From Datura wrightii (Eukaryota; Streptophyta; Magnoliopsida; Solanales; Solanaceae): a stretch of DNA of 64,000 nucleotides. The translations under genes and the position numbers were made by a program. Below the pieces are notes generated by a model. That model saw only the letters and a program-made list of their open reading frames with translations. It was not told the DNA's origin and searched no databases. Shown piece after piece: positions 48,232-58,839 of this stretch. How positions within the stretch are numbered: the first letter of the stretch is position 1; each line of letters begins with the position of its first letter. The stretch is from the NCBI GenBank assembly GCA_035772735.1, contig JASDFA010000011.1:2418001-2482000 (forward strand). The letters run 5' to 3'.

Positions 48232-48725
48232 GATAACCTTGAAGGAACAGAGGAATTGAAACAGAATGAAAAACAGAAATTCAAGAACAGGGAAAGGGAA
48301 AGAGAACCAAGCAGAGCTGTATGCTGACTGGAGTAGGACAAAAGAGGGTACTGCAAATTCTCTGCAACGCAACCAAAGGGACGTGGTACTAATAGGCAGA
48401 AAACGTGGGAGGTGATAGAGGTCCTAATTGCTGCAATCTCAATGCCAATACTTTGGGGGAAAAAACAAAAGGAACTTGGATTTCGATGATCTCTTGATTG
48501 CTGTTTAAATTTATATGATATTTTTCATTTTTCAAATTTTAAAATATACTTTTAAAATTATTTTTATATAATAAGTATTGTAATTTGTTAATTTTGTATA
48601 ATTTTTAAATAATTAAATTTTAATTTAATTTTGACTTTAAAAATTATCTAAAACTCTCGAAAAGCAAAAACTGATACGTAATTTAGGACAAGAATAGTAT
48701 CTTTCATTTCTATATAATCTAGACT
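48232..48725 (-). promoter_or_regulatory. Upstream region of the GH17 gene
   Basis: On the minus strand the ~200 bp before the ATG are CT-rich on the coding side (TTCCCTTTCCCTGTTCTTG...), as in plant leaders. Beyond about 48480 the DNA is AT-rich. No TATA box was fixed. Confidence 0.35.
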
Positions 48726-49761
48726 TAGGCCTTATTCGTTTGCATTTAATGGAAGGTCTGAATCTGAATTAGGCCATTAAGTGCGTTTGTTTTCATTTAG
48801 ATTTAAGCACTTATTTCATCTGACTAGGTTTTAATCATTAAGATCTGGAACAGAGTCTTAATATCATTAATGTATATTTGTGTAGATAATTTTTATCATC
48901 ACTCTGTCCATAACCACCAACCACCATCATTAACCACCTCTATCATCACAACCACCACCACCATTCGTCACCACCACCACCAACTACCTCTACCATCATT
49001 TTCAACCACTATTACCATCGCCAACCACCCTGACATCACAATAACCACTGGCAACCACCATTGTTCCCAACCATTACTGTCAGTTGTTACTACACATACC
49101 CCCTCCATAATTATAGTTATATTCACTGCCGTTGTCGCCACCACCATAACTGTCGTCACCATTATTGTCGCCGCTACCTCTGCCACCACTATCACTCACT
49201 ACTGTAATTGCGATTAATTTCTACTACCAACCACCTTCATAATCACAACTAGCACCGCCATCAACTATTATTAACACATAGTCAACTACTATATATCTTC
49301 CGTCACTACCATCAACACCGTCAACTCCTAACATCAACCAACTTCACCATCACAACCACCACCACCACCAACCGTCACCATCACGTCAATCACTAAAACA
49401 CCAATCACCCCTATCGTCATAACTATCACCACCACCATTACAAGCAACTATCACCACCACAATTACTAGCCACTAACACCATGCATTACAACAACCGCCA
49501 CTACAAATCATCTCCACTATCAATAGCCAACATAAATATTTTATTTTTTTATCAGATAATAATTTTTTTTATTAAATTAATATTTTTTATTTGAATTGTA
49601 TATTTAATATATTTACAATTATATAAAGTATACATATTCAGATGTTGAAAAACAAACAGTCTTAATCATTCAATGTTCAGATCTAGAGACAACATTTTAA
49701 TCATTCAAATATACATTCAGATTCAGACGTTTTAATCTTAATGAAAACAAATGAGGCCTTA
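48726..49761. mobile_element. hAT-like TIR element (~1.03 kb)
   Basis: Left end TAGGCCTTATTCGTTTGCAT and right end ATGAAAACAAATGAGGCCTTA are imperfect inverted repeats. Both ends carry TCTGAATCTGAAT / ATTCAGATTCAGA motifs just inside. These ends are those of a common Solanaceae hAT MITE. The 8-bp target duplication could not be fixed. About 630 bp of CCA/CAC-rich repeat fill the middle. Confidence 0.6.
48895..49530. repeat. Imperfect CCA/ACC/ATC trinucleotide repeat tract
   Basis: A long run of (CAC/CCA/ATC)-type triplets, interrupted but strongly strand-biased (A and C on plus, almost no G). Open frames inside it only spell Thr/His/Ile or Ser-type low-complexity and are not genes. Confidence 0.9.
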
Positions 49762-49924
49762 GAGCCTCTTTGGCCAAGCGAATAATAGTTGTTTATTTTA
49801 AAAAGTATTTTTATTAAAATAATTATTTAGGAAATACTTTTAAAACAAAATATTTTGTGTTTGGCTATTTTTTCTTTTTGGCAATTAAACAAAGATTTTA
49901 TTAACTACCATTAACAATACAGAG

Positions 49925-50596
49925 CGGAGGGAGGCCTATCCAGCAGCCGCCCCTTCTCATTACTACTATATAATCCTATTACATAGATTATCTATCTACA
50001 TAGAACACAGAAAATCGAAGATCCTTCTGTTCCTCCTAAATCTGGTGCACAAGCTTATCTTCGCTTCTCGAAATAAGGCTTTCCTGGTCCGAGCTTTTCT
50101 TTAAAAAATTCTGGCATTTCTTTCTGTTCAAATACCATAAACCACAACAATTATTTCTGCTTTCATAAGTAGTCCTTTGATTTTCAGTCGTCTAGTTTGT
50201 TGGTTCACCCATTTTCATTCTGCTTCCCAAGTCTAGTGTTGCGTGAGCACCATATATCCATATAAGGAAATCCTGCCATAATGGTCTAGCGAAAGGACAT
50301 TTGAAGTCTAGGTGTTGAGTAGTTTTCATTTCATCTTGGCAGAAAACACAATCTCCTTCAGTAAGAATCCTTCAATTTACTAGCCTCTCATTGTCATGAA
50401 GGGCTAGCCATAGCATAAACACTTGTTTAGGTTCAGCAGCATTATGGCATAACAAGTTTTTCCAAGGAACACTGATTGCTTCAAGTCTTAAGGTTTTGTA
50501 TGCTTTAGAGGTGTCATAATATATTACATGTGCATTAGAGATGATAGTGTGCCAATACTTCCTCACGTGGAATACTTTCCTAATCATCCATGATGT
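49925..50596 (-). pseudogene. L1 LINE 3' part: zf-RVT domain
   Basis: On the minus strand: SWMIRKVFHVRKYW, ISVPWKNLLCHN, QVFMLWLALHDNERLVN-stop-, then CVFCQDEMKTTQHLDFKCPF. This is the reverse-transcriptase-associated zinc-binding domain of plant L1 LINEs, with in-frame stops. A T-rich tract near 49868-49880 would be its poly(A) tail. The preceding part of the same LINE lies beyond a foreign insertion, at about 53007-53380. Confidence 0.8.
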
Positions 50597-53006
50597 TTGT
50601 CGGGAACCTCCCGTTTACACTCAATTTTGACCTTCCAATACATTATTTAGGTTGTTATTTTACTTGTAAAATTTTAAATATTTTAAAATAGTCATAATAT
50701 TTTCATATTATTATTGTTATTATATACGTAGTCATGTTACCATTTAATATTTTGTTTAGTTACTTGCGAATGTCATTATTATTATTTTTACATTCATAAG
50801 TACAAACTTTTCTTTGTGTATTATTATTATTATTATTTAAAAAAAAATTATTTCTACGTATCCATTATGGTAATTTAATATTAGAAGATTTTCCATGACT
50901 AAGTCTTTTCAACTTTATTAATTATGGTACAAGGAGATTTCTTGAAAGATTTTGATCTTGTTAGTTAAGAAACTAATCCCTTGACTGATTTTATGGACTA
51001 TTTTATTCTCCTACCGGAATTGATTTAGTGTGTACATAATTATGTTAAGATTTAATTTGATTATATTAATTAGGAAGATTTTTGCTTTTATTTGATTTTT
51101 TTTTATTAATTAGAATGAATTATTTATTTTTGACAAATACTCAATATGGTTTCAACTTTGATAATTAAGGAAAAGGATCCCCTGATCACTTTATATTTTC
51201 TTCCTTCTCTTAATAGTCTATTCTTGAGATATATAAATAGACGCTCTACTCTTTTCCAGAAAAGGGGGAGGATTCTTTAAACAATGTTCATTCAAACCTA
51301 ACATGCTTTCTACCGATATAACTTTGCCTTCTCTAGCCATACAATAGAAAAATTATTTTCCATTAGCATTAGAATAACTTTTCCTTTAGCAATAAATTCT
51401 TTTCTTCTAACAATACTTTAAAATACAACCCTTTTTAGAGTTCCCTTTAATCTCCTTTGACTGGTTAGTATACTTTCTATGTTATATTCTTATAATAGCA
51501 CGCTTAAGTCTGCTGCATGGATTTTGTCATGTTATTTAGGGATTTCTATGAATTTGGATATGTGATATGTTTTAGCTTTAAAATGTGATTCTCTTAAATC
51601 TAGAGTACACATATGTTCGTATATGTTTGTTGTGTTTGTTTCATTTGTTTAAACAGGTTTCTTTCGAAGGAATAATATCGAAGAGTCGCTTTTGGTCTGA
51701 GTCTCAAAGGGACAAGTTGCTGTTTGGCAATTAGCTTTAAGTCTAATATTATGTATTTTTATGTATATCATTTATTTACTCTTTCGCTTGTACTCTTGTA
51801 ATAAACTCTATATATAGTGGAGGGGGATGTTAAAGGGGGTTGAGAATTGCTTGCTAGTTGTTTAAATTTTTTAGAGTCCCACAAGCTTATATTTATTTAT
51901 TTATTACAATTTTTTCTTAAAACCACTGTCCAGATCTGTTTTTCTCCACTTGAACTGGGTAGTGTGTATATTTTTTTATTTTTATGAATACTATCCCTTA
52001 ACATATAGTTATTGGGAAAGTAAAGGAATTACGAGGTCTAATTCCAATTTTTTTTAAAAAAAACTAAGCCGACTCGTTTCCCGAATGTAACATCAACCCA
52101 AGTTTTCTTTTATGCGTATCTATATGTAAATATTTATGTGTTTATATTTCAAAATTCAAATCTTTATTAAAATATTTTTAAATATATTAATATATTTTTT
52201 AAGTTAGGACCGACCTCTAATCAATCTGTTGCTAAGGTTGAAGAACATGATTCATACTATCGTGTTGTCATCCCTAAAAAGCAACAAACATTTTAACTTT
52301 TCAAAAATTTTCTTTATATCTTGTTTAAAGCATTAAATGCATTCAAGTCATCACAAATTTATTCACAGTTCCTTATTAATTATTTTTACTTTGGGGTAGT
52401 TAAGATTTATATTATTTTAGTTATCATAAAAAAAAAGAAAATTATTTTGTTATATATTGCTTAACCATTTTCTTCTCGTTAGTTTAAAATTTGAACTTTA
52501 ATTAGTAATATTTGTTTAACATGTAGTAAATAAGCTTGTAGACCAATTTGTTTTGATTTTCTGTGGAGATATTTACTAGTCCTAAAAATATTTTTTATGT
52601 CTAACTAGGAAATAGCTTAATCATTATTTCATCATATAATTTTGCATTAATTATTAAGTGACTAATTGATTTATTTATTTTTATAAATAGTTTTTTTTCT
52701 AATCACATAACTAAGTTTAGTTTATAATAGATTAATGGACCACTTTTTTATAACTTAGTTAACCCCCACATAATAATGAATTCGGAAGGGACCCACATTG
52801 TGGACCTCGAAAGGTGCCTAACACCTTCCTTTCGAGGTGACTTGAACCCTTACCCGGCTCTAGTGACCTAGGCTAGTATAACAGACCCTTAGGTTAGTAC
52901 GGTGCCCTAACGCACCTCAAATCGTTAGGTGGCGGCTCTCCTCTTTAAATAACTCTTAAGAGTTGTCACATGTTGAGTCCCGCTTTTCGCGAGGAAAATG
53001 GGGCGC
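50597..53006 (+). mobile_element. Ty3-like (Ogre/Tat-type) LTR and leader fragment
   Basis: It interrupts the LINE between codons for SW(MIRK) and the HAYYIKNG region. It opens TGTCGGGAACCTCCCG. The last ~245 bp (GAAAGGTGCCTAACACCTTC, CGCACCTCAAATCGTTAGGTGG, GAGTCCCGC..., AATGGGGCGCGAC) resemble the leader next to the primer site of Ogre/Tat elements. No gag or pol is present, so this is a truncated 5' part. LTR limits are not resolved. TATA-like and AT-rich sequence fills the middle. Confidence 0.4.
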
Positions 53007-53380
53007 GACCCCTCCATATCTTCCATCCTCCCGTTCTTTATATAGTATGCATGGACCCACGTGATCCATAATTTTTTCTTGTTCTGGCTTAAAGCCTACA
53101 CGAGTTTGCATATTGCGGCTTGATTCCATATTTTCAAATTGATGATGTTCAAACCCCCTGCTCCTTTTGGAAGAGACACTGTTTCCAAATCTACTAATGC
53201 CCTTCTAGAATTGTTGACTTGTCCTATTCATAGGTAATTCCTACAAGAAGCTTGTATAAGCTTGATGACTTTCTTTGGCAGCAAAAACAGTGTGACCAGT
53301 ACGCTTGAACCCCAAATAAGACTACTCTGATTAACTGGAGGTGTCCAGCATATGTTCCTCACCATCCAGGTAGTGATTTT
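53007..53380 (-). pseudogene. L1 LINE fragment, copy A
   Basis: The minus strand reads VTLFLLPKKVIKLIQASCRN, WIGQVNNSRRALVDLETVSL, PKGAGGLNIINLKIWNQAAI and WVHAYYIKNG. This is the segment between reverse transcriptase and zf-RVT in plant L1 LINEs. It is duplicated at 57033-57413. Confidence 0.75.
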
Positions 53381-54198
53381 TGTTGAAGATAATATAACTT
53401 GAAGGGTAGTTTAGTCTTTAGCTAGGTAGTTAGTTAACATTAGTTAGTTAAATGAAAGGTAGTTAGTTATAAGTTAGTTAAGGATTAAGTATATATAATA
53501 CCAACTCTTCTACACAATGTACTGATTTCTTGTATTCTCTATTACAAAGAATATACAATTTTCTCATCTTCTTCATTCTCTCATTCTACTACTTCTTCTT
53601 CATTCTGCTTCGTCTTTTTCTTCTTCTTCTTCTCTACTTTCTGTTCTCTGTTTTCTCTGCTTTTGTATTCAAACATCAACATGGTATCAGAGCAGCTATC
53701 AAACCATTGATATTTGAGATTCTGGGTGATAGATTCTGATTGATCTTGTAGCATTCTTGTTCGAGTTCTTGAAGCTTCAGGAATGGCAGTAAATGGTGGA
53801 ACAAACAGTGAAGAAATGGTAGTAAATGGTGGAACAAACAGTGAAGTCAATGGAATTTCTGGTGAAAACTGGCAGGGGGTTGTGATTGAACCAACTCACC
53901 CTCTCTATCTTGCTCCTGGTGATACCAGTGGGGTTTTCTTGATTTCTTTTCAGCTTACATGTACTGATAATTACTCCTTGTGGAAGAGATCCATGAGGAT
54001 TGCTCTTCTTGGTCGAAACAAGTATGGATTGGTGGATGGTTCTTGGAAAAAAGAGAGGTTTCATGAGAGGTTTGAGCTGCAATATGAGAGGTGTAATACT
54101 GTTGTCCTCTCTTGGCTGATGAATTCAGTGTCAAAGAGTCTTCTTAATAGTGTAGCATATGCTACAAATGCTGCAGCAGTCTTCTTAATAGTGTAGCA
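53381..54198 (+). mobile_element. Truncated copia element, copy A (LTR plus gag start)
   Basis: LTR 53381-53681 (TGTTGAAGAT...CATCAACA) is followed directly by the primer site TGGTATCAGAGC at 53682 and a gag start at 53783. It stops at 54198 where the duplication joins. In the gag start, this copy keeps a G that copy B has lost. Confidence 0.9.
53783..54196 (+). pseudogene. Copia gag N-terminal fragment, copy A
   Basis: The frame opens MAVNGGTNSEEMVVNGG and continues through LTCTDNYSLWKRSMRIALLG, a copia gag (UBN2-type) N-terminus. It is ended by the duplication junction rather than by its own stop. Confidence 0.75.
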
Positions 54199-54435
54199 TA
54201 ACCTCCACATAATAATAAATCCGGAAGGGATCCACATTGTGGACCTCGAAAGGTGCCTAACACCTTCCTTTTGAGGTGACTTGAACCCTTACCCGACTCT
54301 GGTGACCTAGGCTAGTATAACAGACCCTTAGGTTAGTACGGTGCCCTAACGCACCTCAAATCGTTAGGTGGCGACTCTCCTCTTTAAACAACTCTTAGGA
54401 GTTGTCACATATTGAGTCCCGCTTTCCGCGAGGAA

Positions 54436-57020
54436 TGTCACACCCCGCCTTGGGGGGTATGACTGGCACTTGGTGCCCTACTAGGACCTGAACTGCTAGA
54501 CTGCTGAGCCTGGGCACATCTGGTGCCTGGCTGGCTCTAACCCACATTTTTGGAAACAAAGGGCTATATAACGGCTGTAAACATAGGCCCCGACCCATTG
54601 GCCTATAGCCTCCTGTACCTGTCATGACAGCTAACCAGAACATATTCAATATAGGGAAACCTATGCGGGCCGACAAGGCCACCATACTGTCTAGTTATCT
54701 GTAACTTGACAATGAAATACTGGAAAGCTACGTGACCGGCAAGGTCACCACTACTGTCAAACTATGGCCCCACACGGCCAACATAAAAGAGATAAAAGTA
54801 CTAACAGCTATACGACTGCACGACCTCACATGACCGGCTCAACTGACAACAGGAAAATATATACAGACTGCAAGCCTCTAGGAATAGCAATAGAAATGAT
54901 CGGGACAGGGCCCCGACCTACCCGTACTGTACAACAAAAGAAAATAAAATACACCTCTGGGATTCAGACTCCGGATGACGGGAGCTGAATACTCAATCGC
55001 TGATCGGAATCACGACGGATTGCCTGCTCGTCTATGAGTACCTGCAGGCAAGTAATGCAGCGCCCCACCGGGCGTCAGTACCGCTGGTACTGAGTATGTA
55101 AAGCAATAACTGAAAGAAATATCTGAAAACAACAATACAACTGACGAAACTGAAGTAGAAAGGAATAGATTAACTGTCTGATAATGTAAATCATACCTTC
55201 TCTTAATTATACTGGAAGGAGTAGGAGTCATACCTGGAGACGTATCGTTCTACTGCCGATCTACTCGTGTCTAATGTAACATGGCATAACATAACCTAAT
55301 ATAGCACACACAAACCTTACCCGGCCCCCATAAGCCGGGAGGTACAACCAGCACAGAATCTATACCCCTACCACGGTCATCCCATCTCCTATAATTGTTG
55401 TAAGCATCCTGCCGGTCCCCTGGGTATGCACTTGGGCTCGCTGAGCCCCTGACTATAACTGCATCTGAGTCCAGAGGACTCCTGAATCAACACCCGGGCG
55501 TATCCGCTCGACAGGGGTGTGTAAGGGCCGATCAAGGCACAATATGGGGAAAACTGGCATCCCATCTTCGTCCCCTGTGGGACGGCATGCCACTCCGTAG
55601 AGCGACGTATCCTCTTCCTCTGGCGGACGAGTCGATACAGCTATTAACCCTGGGGCGGTCATGGATGCTAGGTAATCCAACCCCAAAACAATACAACGGT
55701 CTCAACTGGTAATACTATCTGCGTATCCCATATACTGAAGCTAATAGTAGTAAAGTATTTGTACCTACTATATGCTGAGCTAGTAATAGTAATATGTACA
55801 TACTTAACACATGCTGAGACTGACAATAGTATGCATGTATAATATATAATCTTCTGCCATACAGTATTGAGTCTAATGCTGGACAAGATATAGTCTTTCT
55901 GCTGAAAACCATGCTGTATGCTTAGTTTCTATAGTAACATGATTTGCTATTTCTAATATGTTTTCTAAACTTCATTTTAACCTATCATTCCACTTCTGAG
56001 ATGTCTTACAGATATTACATTGCTTTACTGGGTTTCAACTGAATACGATAATATCTTAACATTTTGTACTACATCATATACTGAGCATGCTGTGCAGTTC
56101 CTAACACTTGTATTAGAATCCATATCGTGCTAACAAGTTCGTGCTAATTATAACCCCATGCTTCTAATATCGTACCAACATTCGTAATAAACACAACACA
56201 TGACTTTTGAACATTCTACTGGCCTTTAAATTGCTTTACTATACCGAGATTTACTAACTTGCCGAGGAAACTAGCTTTACATACCTTCGTTTCTGATTTC
56301 CCGACTAACTGGCGTAGCTTGGTCGGTATTTCAGCTATTCCTCCCAACTGCATATATATATATATATATCAATTAATACCAAATATAACTTTATTTTAAA
56401 TGAACAACGTCACTTCGATGTAATTTATAGCCTAAACTTAGGCTTATCGAAAGACGATCGAAAACTCGCTATTTTTCAGAGGTCCAGAAGAGAGAAATAT
56501 TCACTTCACCGCTAGAAACACATAGACACTAGTTTGGAGCAATTCTACTTACCTTAGCTCGGTAGCTCGACGATTCGTCGGCCGTATTTCACGAAACTAA
56601 ATCCGTAGGAATGCTCTCTGCTGCTAAATACCTCAGTATCTGGGGTTAATTTAAGTTTGAACAACGTTTAGCAGCGTAATCGGATGAAAATTATATTACC
56701 CCCTTTGTTCTTTTCTCTTCTCTGATGTTTCCTCTCTGTTTCACTAGAAATTATAAGTTTATATGATTTAAAATCGAAGTGGGGCTTTATATACTTGGGC
56801 CTGGACAAGGCCAACGTGTCACGGAGCCAACGCTGAGGCTTCACCTCCGTGACACGCTGCCATCGCGGAGGGGCTCTGCCTCGGTTCCTTCCGCGATGGT
56901 TCGATAGGTTTCTCGTCCGATCTTTTTCCCGGGCATTTCTCTAGCACGTATGGCCTTCAAATATGCTTAACCAACGTGCGAATAGGTCATCTAGTGCCGG
57001 GAATCCTACGGGGTATAACA
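54436..57020. mobile_element. Solo LTR (2585 bp) with 5-bp target duplication
   Basis: It begins TGTCACACCCCGCC, ends GGGTATAACA, and is flanked by AGGAA at 54431-54435 and 57021-57025. The uninterrupted counterpart in copy A (GCGAGGAAAATGGGG near 52991-53005) is the empty site and confirms both borders. There is no coding domain. Start, end and length suit a long-LTR Ty3 (chromovirus/Tekay-like) family, the rest having been removed by LTR-LTR recombination. It contains an AT microsatellite at about 56349-56370. Confidence 0.88.
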
Positions 57021-57032
57021 AGGAAAATGGGG

Positions 57033-57413
57033 TGCGACCCCTCCATATCTTCCATCCTCCTGTTCTTTATATAGTATGCATGGACCCACATGATCATAGT
57101 TTGTTCTTGTTCTGGCTTAAAGCCCACACGAGTTTGCATATTGCGGCTTGATTCCATATTTTCAAATTGATGATGTTCAAGCCCCCTGCTCCTTTTGGAA
57201 GAGACACTGTTTCCAAATCTACTAATGCCCTTCTAGAATTGTTGACTTGTCCTGTTCATAGGTAATTCCTACAAGCAGCTTGTATAAGCTTGATGACTTT
57301 TTTTGGCAGCAAAAACAGTGTGACCAGTACGCTTGAACCCCAAATAAGGCTACTCCGATTAACTGGAGGTGTCCAGCATATGACAGATTCCTCGCCATCC
57401 AGGTAGTGATTTT
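57033..57413 (-). pseudogene. L1 LINE fragment, copy B
   Basis: Same L1 segment as 53007-53380, with a few substitutions and a small indel near 57380. Here it is the original left flank of the copia insertion: the LINE resumes at 62559 after the copia element. Confidence 0.75.
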
Positions 57414-57810
57414 TGTTGAAGATAATATAACTTGAAGGGTAGTTTAGTCTTTAGCTAGGTAGTTAGTTAACATTAGTTAGTTAAATGAAAGGTAGTTAGT
57501 TATAAGTTAGTTAAGGATTAAGTATAAATAGTACCAACTCTTCTACACAATGTACTGATTTCTTTTAGTTTCTATTACAAAGAATTTACAATTTTCTCAT
57601 CTTCTTCATTCTCTCATTCTACTACTTCTTCATTCTGCTTCGTCTTTCTTCTTCTTCTTCTCTACTTTCCGTTCTCTGTTTTCTCTGCTTTTGTATTCAA
57701 ACATTAACATGGTATCAGAGCAACTATCAAACCATTGATAGTTGAGATTCTGGGCGATAGATTCTGATTGATCTTGTAGCATTCTTGTTCGAGTTCTTGA
57801 AGCTTCAGGA

Positions 57811-58790
57811 ATGACAGTAAATGGTGGAACAAACAGTGAAGAAATGGCAGTAAATGGTGGCAAAAACAGTGAAGCCAATGGAATTTCTGGTGAAAACTGC
57901 AGGGGGTTGTGATTGAACCAACTCACCCTCTCTATCTTGCTCCTGGTGATACCAGTGGGGTTTCCTTGATTTCTTTTCAGCTTACAGGTACTGATAATTA
58001 CTCCTTGTGGAAGAGATCCACGAGGATTGCTCTTCTTGGTCGAAACAAGTATGGATTGGTGGATGGTTCTTGGAAAAAAGAGAGGTTTCATGAGAGGTTT
58101 GAGCTGCAATGGGAGAGGTGTAATGCTGTTGTCCTCTCTTGGCTGATGAATTCAGTGTCAAAGAGTCTTCTTAATAGTGTAGCATATGCTACAGATGCTG
58201 CAGTAGTCTGGGAAGATCTTAAAGAAAGGTTTGATAAAGTGGATGGAGCCAGATCTTTTAATCTGCAGATAGAGGTTACAAACTGTGTTCAAGGTACCTA
58301 TACTATCTCCAGTTACTTCTCTAGACTTAAAGATCTATGGGATGAGATTGAGGCTATAGTGCGTCTTCCTAGCTGTAACTGTGAAAGATCAAAGGATTTT
58401 CTGATTCATATGCAAAGACAAAAGTTGTACCAGTTTTTAATGGGACTGAATGATGCCTATATTCAAGCAAGAAGTCAGATCTTGCTCATAAACCCTTTAC
58501 CTAGTGTAAATCAAGCATATTCTATGTTTATGAGTGATGAAATCCAAAAAGCAATAGCTTCAAAAAGTGTGCTAGGAGCAGGTCCTTCAACAAGTGCAGG
58601 GAACTATGAGTCTACAACACTGTCAGCTCTTCAAGAACTGGATACAATGTAGGTAGTACTTAAAGGTTTAAAAAAGGTGGTAATCTGTTCTGTGAGTTCT
58701 GCAAACTAAAGAATCATACAAAAGAAAATTGCTTCAAACTCATAGGTTATCCATCAGATAAATTCAAGAAAAAAGGAGGAGCTTTTTGCT
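57811..58790 (+). pseudogene. Copia gag, broken
   Basis: The ATG at 57811 corresponds to the copy A gag start. One G is missing near 57899 (CTGCAGGGG versus CTGGCAGGGG), which shifts the frame. The main body (57909-58652) carries LTGTDNYSLWKRSTRIALLG and ends at a TAG. Downstream the frame still encodes the CCHC knuckle CEFCKLKNHTKENC (about 58699-58740). Confidence 0.85.
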
Positions 58791-58839
58791 TCTAATGCTG
58801 CAGTTGAAGTGCAACACAATGTCTCCTAGAACTGAAAGG

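Larger units (their letters stand above)
52760..54198. repeat. Tandem duplication, copy A (1.44 kb)
   Basis: This unit contains the Ty3 leader fragment, the LINE fragment, a copia LTR and the start of copia gag. The same order recurs from 54199 to about 58190, where it is interrupted by a solo LTR. Close similarity runs across all component borders, so the block was duplicated as one piece. The join at 54178-54200 repeats 23 bp of 54137-54159. Confidence 0.9.

Noticed and set aside
48232..48372. Upstream extension of the GH17 frame (MRCREFAVPSF...)
   Set aside because: The inner ATG opens a clean signal peptide and the upstream part reads as a CT-rich leader.
48870..49217. 115-codon Thr/His-rich ORF
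   Set aside because: Pure translation of the CCA/ATC repeat tract.
54764..55886. Short ORFs inside the solo LTR
   Set aside because: They have no domains and lie within a non-coding LTR.
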